From: Streptomyces aureoverticillatus
Lineage (GTDB): Bacteria; Actinomycetota; Actinomycetes; Streptomycetales; Streptomycetaceae
Assembly: GCF_014649395.1 (NCBI RefSeq)
Contig: NZ_BMSY01000019.1
Coordinates: forward strand, 56,970-120,969
Direction: 5' to 3'
DNA length: 64,000 nucleotides
In this document: piece by piece, positions 22,672-32,015 of the stretch
Numbering within the stretch: position 1 is the first letter of the stretch
How the letters are laid out: each line of letters starts with the position of its first letter
Notes under the pieces: generated by a model
Seen by the model: only the letters and a program-made list of their open reading frames with translations
The model's database searches: none
What the model was told of the DNA's origin: nothing
Translations under genes and position numbers: made by a program

Positions 22672-24809
22672 CCACCGCGACCGGAACGACCAGGGCCGCG
22701 GGCGCCGTCGGCACCGCGCGCTCGCGCCTTGAGGGCCTGGCCAAGGTCACCGGCGAGGCGCGGTACGCGGGCGAAGTCCCGTTCGCCGAGCTCGCCCACG
22801 GCTGGATCGTCGTGTCCACCGTCGCCCGCGGACGCGTCCGCCACATCGACGACGGACCCGTCCTGAAGATGCCCGGCGTCCTCGCCGTCCTCCACCACGG
22901 CAACGCCCCGCGCCTCCAGGAGGGCTTCGTCGGATCCTTCGGGCCCGACCCGGTCGCGGAGATCCTCCAGCGGGACCGGGTGCCGCACATCGGCTGGCCG
23001 GTGGCGCTGGTCGTCGCCGAGACCTCCGAACAGGCCAGGGAGGCCGCCGAGGCGCTGGTCGTCCAGTACGACACCGAGCCGCACGACGTCGCCTTCTCCA
23101 CCGAGCACCCCGGGCGCTACACGCCGGAAGCGGGCCCCATGGGTCCCGCGGTCACGGAGAAGGGCGACCTGGAGGCCGAACTCGCCGCCTCCGACGTGGT
23201 CGTGGACGAGCGGTACACCACCCCCGAACAGCACCACAACGCCATGGAGCCGCACGCGGCCATGGCCCGCTGGGACAACGGACGGCTCGAAGTCGTCGAC
23301 ACCACCCAGGGCACCAAGGCGACGGCGACGGACCTCGCCGCGCTCTTCTCCCTCGACCCGGCCTCGGTGCACGTGCGCTCCGAGCACATCGGCGGCGGCT
23401 TCGGCTCCAAGGCCCTGGCCCGCGCGCACAACGTGCTCGCCGTCATGGCCACCACCGTCATCGGCCGCCCGGTCCGGGTGGTCCTGACCCGCCGCCAGAT
23501 GTTCTCGCTCATCGGCTACCGCAGCCCCACGGCCCAGCGGGTCAGGCTCGGCGCGGGCGCCGACGGACGGCTGCGCGCCTTCGACCACGACGGGGTGTCG
23601 CTCACCTCGAACCTGACCGAATTCGTCGAGGCGACCGGCGCGTTCGGGCGGTCGCTGTACGACGCCGAGGCGCACCGCACCGCCAACCACGTGGTGCCGC
23701 TCGACGTGCCCACGCCGACCTTCATGCGCGCGCCGGGGGAGGCCCCGGGATCGTTCGCGCTGGAGTCCGCGTTCGACGAGCTGGCCGAGAAGTGCGGCCT
23801 GGACCCGATCGAACTGCGGGCCCGCAACGAACCGTCCGTGGGTCCCGTCACCGGGCTGCCGTTCTCGAGCCACGAACTGCTCACCTGCTTCCGCGAGGGC
23901 GCCCGCCGCTTCGGCTGGGACGCCCGCGACCCGCGCCCCGGCGTGCGCCGCGACGGCCGGTGGCTGCTCGGTACGGGGACGGCCGCGGCCACCTTCCCGG
24001 CGGGGGCCGCCCCGTCGACCGCCGCGGTCACGGCCGAGGCGGACGGCACCTTCACCGTGCGGGTCAACGCGGCCGACGTCGGCACCGGGGCGCGCACCGC
24101 CCTCGCCCAGGTGGCCGCCGACGCGCTCGAAGTGCCGCTGGACCGGGTCCGCATCCGGATCGGCGACAGCGACCTGGGCCAGGCCTGGCTGTCCGGCGGC
24201 TCCATGGGGACGCGTTCGTGGGCGTGGGCGGTCATGATCGCGGTGGACGAACTGCGCGAGCGGCTCGCCCTCGGGGCGGACATCCCGCCGGAGGGCATCA
24301 CCGTGCGCTCGGACAGCACCGAGGCCATCGGCGCGCTCGCCCAGAGCGAACGGCACTCCTACGGCGCCCAGTTCGCCGAGGTCGCCGTCGACGTGACCAC
24401 CGGCGAGGTGCGCGTACGCCGCATGCTCGGCATCTTCGCCGCCGGTCGCATCATCAACCCGCTCACCGCGCGCAGCCAGTTCATCGGCGGCATGACGTGG
24501 GGTCTGTCCATGGCCCTGCACGAGGAGGCGATCAGGGACCACGCGTCGGGCGCCCTCGCCAACGGCGACCTCGCGGGCTACCACTTCGCCGCCAACGCCG
24601 ACGTGCCCGTCATCGAGGCGGACTGGGTCGACGACCCGGACCCGGACGACCCGGTCGGCATCAAGGGCATCGGCGAGATCGGCATCGTCGGCGCGGCCGC
24701 GGCGATCGCCAACGCGGTCTGGCACGCCACCGGCGTCCGCCACCGCCACCTGCCGATCCGCCCGGACCGGGTCCTGGGCGCGGCCGCCGACGGGGGCTCC
24801 CGTGCTTGA
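22668..24809 (+). CDS. Aldehyde dehydrogenase molybdenum-cofactor subunit (PaoC/YagR-like)
   Basis: A 713-residue catalytic subunit. It has an N-terminal a/b hammerhead domain (GLAKVTGEARYAGEV), the cofactor-binding motifs IGGGFGSK and MRAPGEAPGSFALE, and the catalytic Glu in GIKGIGEIGIVGAA near the C-terminus. The absence of the xanthine-binding residues typical of XdhB and the 4Fe-4S partner favour aldehydes rather than purines. The actual substrate is not shown by sequence. The end overlaps the xdhC-like start by 8 bp. Confidence 0.92.
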   Translation: MTTATGTTRAAGAVGTARSRLEGLAKVTGEARYAGEVPFAELAHGWIVVSTVARGRVRHIDDGPVLKMPGVLAVLHHGNAPRLQEGFVGSFGPDPVAEILQRDRVPHIGWPVALVVAETSEQAREAAEALVVQYDTEPHDVAFSTEHPGRYTPEAGPMGPAVTEKGDLEAELAASDVVVDERYTTPEQHHNAMEPHAAMARWDNGRLEVVDTTQGTKATATDLAALFSLDPASVHVRSEHIGGGFGSKALARAHNVLAVMATTVIGRPVRVVLTRRQMFSLIGYRSPTAQRVRLGAGADGRLRAFDHDGVSLTSNLTEFVEATGAFGRSLYDAEAHRTANHVVPLDVPTPTFMRAPGEAPGSFALESAFDELAEKCGLDPIELRARNEPSVGPVTGLPFSSHELLTCFREGARRFGWDARDPRPGVRRDGRWLLGTGTAAATFPAGAAPSTAAVTAEADGTFTVRVNAADVGTGARTALAQVAADALEVPLDRVRIRIGDSDLGQAWLSGGSMGTRSWAWAVMIAVDELRERLALGADIPPEGITVRSDSTEAIGALAQSERHSYGAQFAEVAVDVTTGEVRVRRMLGIFAAGRIINPLTARSQFIGGMTWGLSMALHEEAIRDHASGALANGDLAGYHFAANADVPVIEADWVDDPDPDDPVGIKGIGEIGIVGAAAAIANAVWHATGVRHRHLPIRPDRVLGAAADGGSRA

Positions 24810-25926
24810 CATCGCCGAAGAGCTGGGCCGATGGGCCGAGGAGGGCCGGGAGTTCGCCGTCGCCACCGTCGTGGCGGTCGGCGGCAGCGCGCCCCGCCCG
24901 CCCGGCGCCGCCCTCGCCGTGGACCGCGAGGGCACCGTCATCGGCTCGGTCTCCGGCGGCTGCGTGGAAGGAGCGGTGTACGAACTGTGCGCCCAGGCGC
25001 TCCAGGACGGCGGGAGCGTCCTCGAACGCTTCGGGTACAGCGACGACGACGCCTTCGCCGTGGGCCTGACCTGCGGCGGTGTCATCGACATCCTCATCAC
25101 CCCGGTCGGCGCCGACGCCCCGGACCGCCCCGTGTACGCGGCCGCCCTCGCGGCGGCCGCCCGCGGGGAGACCGCGGCGCTCGCCCGGGTGGTGCGGGGC
25201 CCGGCCGGACTGCGCGGCAGGGCGCTTCTCGTACGGCCCGACGGCTCGTACGAGGGCGGGCTCGGCGGGGCGCCCGGCCTCGACGGCACCGCGGTGGCCG
25301 AGGCGCGGGTGCTGCTCGACGCGGGGCGCACCGGCACCGTCGAGGTGTCGGAGGACGGCGCGCGCTGCCCCGGCGGGGTGACCCTGCTCGTCGAGTCGAG
25401 CGTGCCGCCGCCCCGGATGATCGTGTTCGGCGCCGTCGACTTCGCGGCGGCGCTGGTGCGCGCGGGCAAGTTCCTCGGCTACCACGTCACGCTGTGCGAC
25501 GCGCGCCCCGTGTTCGCCACCCGGCAGCGCTTTCCGCAGGCCGACGAGGTCGTGGTCGACTGGCCGCACCGCTATCTGGAACGCACCGCCACCGACGGCC
25601 GCACCGTGCTGTGCGTGCTCACGCACGACGCCAAGTTCGACGTGCCGGTGCTGGTCCGGGCGTTGCGGATGCCCGTCGCCTTCGTCGGGGCGATGGGGTC
25701 GCGCCGCACGCACGAGGACCGCAACCGCAGGCTCCGTGACGCGGGCGTCACCGACCTCGAACTGTCCCGACTGCACTCGCCCATCGGCCTCGACCTCGGC
25801 GCGCGCACGCCGGAGGAGACGGCGCTGTCCATCGCGGCGGAGATCGTCGCCTCCCGGCGGGGTGGGACGGGGGTGCCCCTCACGGGGGCGCACACGCCGA
25901 TCCACCATGACGCGGTGGCGGCGTGA
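24802..25926 (+). CDS. XdhC/CoxI (PaoD-like) molybdenum cofactor insertion chaperone
   Basis: A 374-residue protein that, in this family, receives Moco, helps sulfurate it and inserts it into the hydroxylase. The N-terminal XdhC/CoxI domain contains GGSAPRPPGA and GSVSGGCVEGAVYE; the C-terminal Rossmann part has VFGAVDFAAALVRAGKFLGY and VGAMGSRRTHEDR. GTG 24802 overlaps the catalytic-subunit stop. As the fourth gene of the operon it completes the PaoABCD set. Confidence 0.92.
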   Translation: MLDIAEELGRWAEEGREFAVATVVAVGGSAPRPPGAALAVDREGTVIGSVSGGCVEGAVYELCAQALQDGGSVLERFGYSDDDAFAVGLTCGGVIDILITPVGADAPDRPVYAAALAAAARGETAALARVVRGPAGLRGRALLVRPDGSYEGGLGGAPGLDGTAVAEARVLLDAGRTGTVEVSEDGARCPGGVTLLVESSVPPPRMIVFGAVDFAAALVRAGKFLGYHVTLCDARPVFATRQRFPQADEVVVDWPHRYLERTATDGRTVLCVLTHDAKFDVPVLVRALRMPVAFVGAMGSRRTHEDRNRRLRDAGVTDLELSRLHSPIGLDLGARTPEETALSIAAEIVASRRGGTGVPLTGAHTPIHHDAVAA

Positions 25927-25967
25927 CGCCGGGCGCCTTGCCCTTGCCGTGATGGCGCCGTCGGCCT

Positions 25968-26011
25968 GGGCTGTGCCCACCCGTCCGGCCCTGCGGGACG
26001 ATTGCCCACAG
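25968..26011. repeat. Dispersed Streptomyces intergenic hairpin-like repeat
   Basis: The segment containing CTGTGCCCACCCGTC ... GGGACGATTGCCCACAG resembles a sequence I recognise from memory as recurring between Streptomyces genes, with a small CGTCC/GGACG stem. It lies in the 113-bp convergent gap between the xdhC-like and PL8 genes and may assist termination there. Confidence 0.5.
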
Positions 26012-26039
26012 CGAGTGACGGCGGTGAGGGGCCCCCGCC

Positions 26040-28586
26040 TCAGTGCGCGGGGCGCAACGTCGCCGTAAAGCCGCGTCCGTACGCGTGGTGCGTGTCCACC
26101 TCGACCAGCGTCCCGCCGCGCACCGCGCGTACCCGCACCCCCTCGTCCGCCGAAACGACCCGCAGCCGCCGCCCCCGCACCAGCACCCGCACCGTGCCCC
26201 GGTCCATGGTCGGATCGGACACGGCGAGGCTGATCGGGGCCGACCCGGAGGTGCCCCGGCGCCGCACCAGGACACAGGCGGGCCCGTCGACCCGCAGACC
26301 CCCGGCCTCGTGGCGACCGGGGCCGAAGGCGTTGACGGCCGTCAGGCCGAGGCCGGAGTGGGAAACGGCCTGCAACCGCGTGGAGTTGGTGAGCACCTTC
26401 AACGGCCCGCCCGCCGTGTAGGACCGCAGCAGCCGCTCGCCCGCGTTCGGCACCAGCGCGTAGGCGAGGGCGACCGGCCGGGCCCCGGCGGCCCGGTCGA
26501 CCGAGACGCCGAAGACCTGCCGGGTCACCGCCGTGTCGGGGTTCGCCGTGCGGACCACGCGGCGGCTGCGGGTCACGTCGTCCAGGGCGACCCGCACGCG
26601 CGGGGTGTCGAGGAAGACATAGCCCACGGACGTGCCCTGCGAGGCGTTGGCGTACCGCAGCCAGCGCAGGTCCGCCGTCCCGGTCCCGGACCAGGGACGG
26701 CCGTCACGCCGCGCCCCCGTGAGGGAGACGGCGTCACCCGGCGCGGCGACACGCGCGTCGACCGCGGTGGTCACCGCCCGCCCGGCGAGGTCGCCCACGC
26801 CCGCCGCGAGGACCATGATCTCGTCGTCGAACAGGAACCACGACTTGGTGGCCGACGCGTTGCGGTGGACCACGAAGTCGTCGGGCAGCAACTCCCGGTC
26901 GCGGTGGGCGACATCACTGGACTGCACCATCGCGGCCGCGCCGTACGCCCCGAGCACCACGCCCCCGGAGTGCCCGTGCGTGCCGCGCGGGAAGTACACG
27001 TACTTGTTCTGCGACTCCGACGACGACGTGAAGTTGAGCGGATGCGCCGGGTTGTCGTAGTAGGGCTTGCCGTACAAATCCGGGACGGTGCGGCGCTGTT
27101 CGGCCGGTGCGGTCACCCCGGCGAGGGCGTACGGCGACACGGTGGTGAAGTAGTCCACGCCGTACGCCCGCGTCTGGTCCTGCCCGGACAGATAGAGGTA
27201 GTGCGCGCCCTCGCCCTGGAACCAGGGCATCAGGTTCTCGCCGTTCATGTACTCGTACTTGCTGATCCGCGCCGAACTGCGCGCGAGCGCGAACGCGTAG
27301 CCGGCCCTGCGGTGCACCGTCTTGTCCATCGCGTTGAAGGCGACGCTGCGCGCGGCCGGGTTGAGGTCGGCGGCCGGCACGGAGGCGTCGGCGAGGATGT
27401 CGGCGTACCGCACGACGCTGACGGGCGAGACGAAGCGCGCCGGGTCGAGCGTGCCGCGTGAGGTCTCACGGATGTGCTTCACATAGCCCTTCAGGGCGGT
27501 GGCGTCGGCGCCGCTCGCGAGCGAGGAGAGATCGACGACGGCCTCGACCACGACGGCGACGTCCGTGTAGCCGGAGTCCGTCCGCGACACCGCGCGCCCC
27601 TTGACGATCTCCATCATCCAGCCCTCGAAGATCAGCGGCGCGAACCCGTTCCGCACCCACCCCCGCACCACGGGCACCAGCTCCTCGCCGTGCGCGAACC
27701 CCGTGCCGTCGAGGATCTTCAGCGTCTGTACGACACGGGTCAGCAGGCCCTTTCCGTACGAGCCGGTGTAGGCAACGGACGCGTGCTGGATGAAGGAGCC
27801 GTCGGCGTAATGACCGTCCGTCACCCCGTGCTTGAGGTCGTACGGGTCGATGGTGGCGAAGACCGTGAGCTGGTCGGTGAGGGCCTTGCGCACGCGCGCT
27901 TCGTCGCCGAGGAGCGCGCCCTGGAGGATGCGGTTGGTGGTGATGTCCGCGAGGTTCGCGCCGGTGTGGAACCGCGAGTCGAGGTTCACGTCGCCGTTCT
28001 TGCCGTTGCGCAGGTACGCGTCCATGGACGTGACGTAGGTGCGCACGAGCTCCGGCCGGTACGCGCGCACCTCGTCGTACAGCAGGACCAGGGCCTTGCT
28101 GACGTGCTGGGAGATGCCGATCTCCCAGTGGAACCAGTTGCCGTAGTAGCCCCTGGACTGATCGCCGTAGTACCGCTCGTGCAGCCACACCAGGCCGTCG
28201 ATGACTCGCCGCTGTGCGGCCGTGTCCCCGTACAGACCGCCGCCGTGCGCCCGGGTGGCGAGCGCGATCTCGTACAGCCACCGGAAGGCGGTGTTGAGGT
28301 TCGCGTCGTCGGTGCCGAGCGCGAGACCGGCGAACAGCTCGCCCGCGCCCGCGGCGTCCATCGCCTTGAGGTTCGCCCGCGCGGCCTTGTCGACGGCGGC
28401 GAGCTTGGCGGCCGTCTCCGGCCGGGCGTTGGACGCGGGCGTCCCCGCGAACACGGCTTCCGTGTTGGCGCGCAGCCGCGCCAGGCCCGCCGCGGCGGCG
28501 GCCGCGCTCACCGGCCGGGCGGGAACCACGGCGAGCAGCCCGGCCGCCGACAGCGCGGAGAGCAGACGTCTGCGGGTGATGTCCAT
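26040..28586 (-). CDS. Tat-exported polysaccharide lyase family 8 (hyaluronate/chondroitin/xanthan lyase type)
   Basis: An 848-residue secreted lyase that breaks uronic-acid-containing polysaccharides by beta-elimination. It has a twin-arginine signal (ITRRRLLSALSAAGLLAVV), an N-terminal alpha/alpha toroid (about 35-400) and C-terminal beta-sandwich domains. Catalytic-site motifs are NWFHWEIG, SRFHTGANLADIT (Asn, His) and GSFIQHASVAYTGSYG (His, Tyr). Which polymer it prefers is not determinable. ATG 28586 has GGAGG 7 nt upstream. It appears monocistronic. Confidence 0.92.
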   Translation of the reverse strand: MDITRRRLLSALSAAGLLAVVPARPVSAAAAAAGLARLRANTEAVFAGTPASNARPETAAKLAAVDKAARANLKAMDAAGAGELFAGLALGTDDANLNTAFRWLYEIALATRAHGGGLYGDTAAQRRVIDGLVWLHERYYGDQSRGYYGNWFHWEIGISQHVSKALVLLYDEVRAYRPELVRTYVTSMDAYLRNGKNGDVNLDSRFHTGANLADITTNRILQGALLGDEARVRKALTDQLTVFATIDPYDLKHGVTDGHYADGSFIQHASVAYTGSYGKGLLTRVVQTLKILDGTGFAHGEELVPVVRGWVRNGFAPLIFEGWMMEIVKGRAVSRTDSGYTDVAVVVEAVVDLSSLASGADATALKGYVKHIRETSRGTLDPARFVSPVSVVRYADILADASVPAADLNPAARSVAFNAMDKTVHRRAGYAFALARSSARISKYEYMNGENLMPWFQGEGAHYLYLSGQDQTRAYGVDYFTTVSPYALAGVTAPAEQRRTVPDLYGKPYYDNPAHPLNFTSSSESQNKYVYFPRGTHGHSGGVVLGAYGAAAMVQSSDVAHRDRELLPDDFVVHRNASATKSWFLFDDEIMVLAAGVGDLAGRAVTTAVDARVAAPGDAVSLTGARRDGRPWSGTGTADLRWLRYANASQGTSVGYVFLDTPRVRVALDDVTRSRRVVRTANPDTAVTRQVFGVSVDRAAGARPVALAYALVPNAGERLLRSYTAGGPLKVLTNSTRLQAVSHSGLGLTAVNAFGPGRHEAGGLRVDGPACVLVRRRGTSGSAPISLAVSDPTMDRGTVRVLVRGRRLRVVSADEGVRVRAVRGGTLVEVDTHHAYGRGFTATLRPAH

Positions 28587-28782
28587 GAGGGTTCCTCCGC
28601 CCGTGAGGTGGCGCTCCGGCGGGCGGAGTCAAGCAGATGCCCCGACCGGCAACAAGAGGGCTCGCTCGCCGTTTCGCCCTGCTGGAGCGGATGCCACCGA
28701 TGCGCGGTGAACCGGCGTCTCCGGTACTCCATTCGTGTCAGGCTGGCTTCGGAGTCCGCGGGACGCACACCTTGGGGGGACT

Positions 28783-31700
28783 GTGGGGCCGCGCAGGTTG
28801 CTGTCGTTCGGAGACGCGCTGACGCTGCTGGGCGGGGACCCTCCCGCTGTGGCGGCACTCGACCGCGCGCTGGGTGGCGCGCTGAATCTCGCGACCGGTG
28901 GCCTGAGCGGCAGCGTGCTCGGCATGTTCGACGCGCGAGGGAGAGTGCTCGGCCTGGGGCGCGACGCGTGGCAGGGGCTCGGGGAGCGGCTGGGGCGTAC
29001 CGACGGCCGCGTGGAACGCGCCCGCGTCCTGGAGGCGGCCCACACGGTGATCGTCGTGCTCGCCTTCTTCGACGCCCTGGAGGGGGTCGAGCTGCCCTTC
29101 GACCTGGACGAGGTGAGCCTCACCCGCAGGGACCAGCTCACCGTGGCGGGCGGTCGGACCCTCTCCGACGCGGGCTTCGCGGACACCATGGCCCAGGTGG
29201 ACGCGCCGCGTCCCGCGCCGCACCTTCCCTACGAGGACCACGTCACGGAACTGCGCGGCTGGTACGAGCACTTGGCGTCGAGGATGTACGACTTCCTGCA
29301 AGGGCTCGCCGTATGGGAGCGGCTGGACGACACCGCGCGCGACGCGGCCGCGCGCACGGTGCGCACGGTGGTGCCGCGGCTCGCCGTCCAGGAGTACGAG
29401 GCGCTGTACGCCCGGCTCGTCGTCGAGGCACCCGAATTCGGCTTCTGGTCGGGCCAGGTGGAGCACCAGGCCACGCGCGCGGAACTGCGCAGGGCGCTGG
29501 CCGGCCTGGAGACGTTCCTGACCGCGAGCACGGCACTGGGCCGGCCGCCGGTGGACGTCGCCGGCGCCCTCTCCCGCGCGCACCGGTCGGCCCTTGACCA
29601 CCGGATCCTCGACGCCCAGGAGGCCCCCGAGGGCATCCGGATGCCGACACTCGCGGAGGCCTACCTCGACCCCGACTTCCGGGTGCGGGCGGTGGACGGG
29701 CAGGGCAGCCCGGCGGACGAGGAGTGGTGGGGGCGCGCACCGGTGCGGCAGGACCTCACCGAATACCTGGCCGGAGCGCTCACCTCGGAAGGCCTGACGG
29801 CCGCCCCGCTGCTCGTGCTCGGCCAGCCGGGCGCCGGCAAGTCCGTGCTGGTCCGGATCCTCGCGGCCCGGCTGCCGTCGGCGGGATTCCTGCCGGTGCG
29901 GGTGGCGCTGCGCGACGTACGCGCGGACGACGAGATCCAGGACCAGATCGAGCAGGCCGTCCGCGACGCCACCGGGGAGCGGGCCACCTGGCCGGACCTG
30001 GTGCGCTCGGCGGGCACGGCGGTGCCGGTCGTCCTGCTCGACGGCTTCGACGAGCTGCTCCAGACCACCGGCGTGCACCAGAACGACTTCCTGGTGCGGG
30101 TCGCCCGGTTCCAGGAGCGGGAGGCGGAGCAGGGGCGTCCGGTCCTGGCCGTCGTCACCAGCCGTACCGCGGTCGCCGACCGGGCACGCTATCCGCAGGG
30201 CACTGTCGCGCTGCGCCTCGAACCCTTCCGGACGGAGCACATCCAGCTCTGGATCCACCACTGGAACCTCACCAACGCCATGAACTTCCAGGCCCTGCGG
30301 CTGCCACCGCTCACCTGGGACGCCGTCGCACCCCATCGCGCACTGGCCGGACAGCCGCTGCTCCTGACCATGCTCGCGCTCTACCAGGCCGCGGGGAACG
30401 ACCTGCGCGGCGAAGACGACCGCCCCCTGGACGAGGCCGACCTCTACGAGGACCTGCTCGGCTCCTTCGCCCGGCGCGAAGTGTGCAAGGACACCCGGGT
30501 CCCCGACGGCGAAGTGGAGCAGCGGGTCGAGGAGGAGCTGGAACGGCTCTCGCTGGTGGCCTTCGCGATGCTGAACCGGCGGCGCCAGTGGGTGTCGACG
30601 GCCGAGCTGGACGAGGATCTGGCGGCGCTCCTCGGCCGGGCCTCGACGCCTGCGTCCGGGTTCCGCGCGCCGTTGGGGCGGGCCGAAGTCGCCCTGGGCC
30701 GCTTCTTCTTCGTGCAGCGCGCACAGTCGATCCGCGACGGCCAGAGGCTGTCCACCTACGAATTCCTGCACGCGACGTTCGGGGAGTATCTGGCGGTCCG
30801 CCTCGCGGTGCGGCTGCTGTCCGGGCTCCTCGCCCACCGCCCGGTCCTCTCGATGGGCGGCGAACCGCTCAACGACGACATGATGTTCGCCCTGCTCTCC
30901 TTCGCGCCGCTCTCGTCGCGGCAGATGCTCCGCTTCGCCCGCGCCCGCGTCGAACGACTGCCGCACGAGGAGCGCGAGGCCCTGGCCCGGCTCGTCGTAC
31001 GGGCCATGACGGAGCGGGAGTTGCGCGCCGAGCAGCCGTACGCGACGTATCTCCCGCGACGTCTCCGTGTCGCCCGCCGGCACGGGATCTACAGCGCGAA
31101 TCTGGTGCTGCTCGTGCTGCTGCTGACCGACGGGACGACGGCCGGCACGCTGTTCCCGTCGTCGGGCGACGCGGGGAGCGCGTGGCACCGGCATGTGCTG
31201 CTGTGGCGGTCCTCCCTCGACGAGGTGCAGTGGACCGACCTCGCGCTGTCGCTGAGCGTGCGGCGCATCAGGGAGGGGCAGGAGCGGGATCTCGAAGTAG
31301 CCATCCGGCAGGGTGAGTTGACCGCCCCGGAGCCGGTGGACGCGCACTGGCTCTTCCGGGTTCCCCGCGAGGAGGACCACACCGTCTGGCACCGCACGTA
31401 CTGGAACGAGATCTGGCACAAGATGGACGTCTCGGCCGGGACGAACGACGGCGTCGCGCTGCAGGCCCTGCGGCCGGTGTTCGAGTCGTTGGGGCCGCTG
31501 GTGACCACGTTCAGCGGCGGCGGCGACCGCATCGGCACCTCGGCCGTACATGACCTGCTCCGGCTGTGGCTGATGGGCGGATCGGAGCTGACCGCGGAGG
31601 AGATCGTGGAGTTGTACCAAAGGGTCGGTGCGGCTCTCCGGGCCCTCAACTGGGCGGTGGGGATCGAATGGCGTGTCGCTCCGCTGCTGATCGCGCTGCT

Positions 31701-31863
31701 CGACCGGGACCTGCCGCGGCTCACCCCGGAGCATTCCCTCGCCGTCCTCGGACGGCTGACCGACAACACCCGCATGGCGTTTGCCGCTCCGATCCACGAT
31801 CACGTCAGGACCCATCATCCCCATCTGTACGACAGGCTCGCCCATGGCCTCGACGGTTCGTGA
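28783..31863 (+). CDS. NACHT-domain STAND NTPase, candidate bacterial NLR-like defence protein
   Basis: A 1,026-residue protein. Residues 1-300 are mostly helical and start GPRRLLSFGDALTLLGGD, reminiscent of the NACHT N-terminal helical (NNH) domains. The NTPase has Walker A GQPGAGKS (347-354), Walker B VVLLDGFDELL (from 416) with the extra acidic residues typical of NACHT, and a TSR sensor (VVTSRT). Residues about 650-1026 form a long alpha-helical region without a recognised repeat or enzyme motif, plausibly the sensor. Proteins of this build include phage-defence NLRs, but no function is shown here. GTG 28783, after GGGGGGA, is preferred over the in-frame GTG at 28735. It stands alone, without an effector partner. 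Confidence 0.85.
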   Translation: MGPRRLLSFGDALTLLGGDPPAVAALDRALGGALNLATGGLSGSVLGMFDARGRVLGLGRDAWQGLGERLGRTDGRVERARVLEAAHTVIVVLAFFDALEGVELPFDLDEVSLTRRDQLTVAGGRTLSDAGFADTMAQVDAPRPAPHLPYEDHVTELRGWYEHLASRMYDFLQGLAVWERLDDTARDAAARTVRTVVPRLAVQEYEALYARLVVEAPEFGFWSGQVEHQATRAELRRALAGLETFLTASTALGRPPVDVAGALSRAHRSALDHRILDAQEAPEGIRMPTLAEAYLDPDFRVRAVDGQGSPADEEWWGRAPVRQDLTEYLAGALTSEGLTAAPLLVLGQPGAGKSVLVRILAARLPSAGFLPVRVALRDVRADDEIQDQIEQAVRDATGERATWPDLVRSAGTAVPVVLLDGFDELLQTTGVHQNDFLVRVARFQEREAEQGRPVLAVVTSRTAVADRARYPQGTVALRLEPFRTEHIQLWIHHWNLTNAMNFQALRLPPLTWDAVAPHRALAGQPLLLTMLALYQAAGNDLRGEDDRPLDEADLYEDLLGSFARREVCKDTRVPDGEVEQRVEEELERLSLVAFAMLNRRRQWVSTAELDEDLAALLGRASTPASGFRAPLGRAEVALGRFFFVQRAQSIRDGQRLSTYEFLHATFGEYLAVRLAVRLLSGLLAHRPVLSMGGEPLNDDMMFALLSFAPLSSRQMLRFARARVERLPHEEREALARLVVRAMTERELRAEQPYATYLPRRLRVARRHGIYSANLVLLVLLLTDGTTAGTLFPSSGDAGSAWHRHVLLWRSSLDEVQWTDLALSLSVRRIREGQERDLEVAIRQGELTAPEPVDAHWLFRVPREEDHTVWHRTYWNEIWHKMDVSAGTNDGVALQALRPVFESLGPLVTTFSGGGDRIGTSAVHDLLRLWLMGGSELTAEEIVELYQRVGAALRALNWAVGIEWRVAPLLIALLDRDLPRLTPEHSLAVLGRLTDNTRMAFAAPIHDHVRTHHPHLYDRLAHGLDGS

Positions 31864-32015
31864 GCGGCGAATAGTCGCCAAGTGTCCTGCCGGACAGCCA
31901 GGTTGGGGTGCGCCCCGCAGCTCGTAAGGTGGGGTGGCTTCCGGACGGCCGGACTCTGCCGGCTCACGGGGGTGCTCTGTATCCGTTCACTGCTGCCCCG
32001 CGAGGTGAAGGTCGA

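Noticed and set aside
22590..25469. A 959-codon frame antisense to the molybdenum-enzyme genes
   Set aside because: Mirror of genuine coding sequence; no start signal or motif.
28735..28782. Upstream GTG start for the NACHT gene
   Set aside because: The added 16 residues lack a ribosome site and do not fit the usual N-terminus; GTG 28783 does.
28738..31881. A 1,047-codon frame antisense to the NACHT gene
   Set aside because: High GC makes the antisense frame open; it is low-complexity, without family motifs, and the + strand protein is clear.
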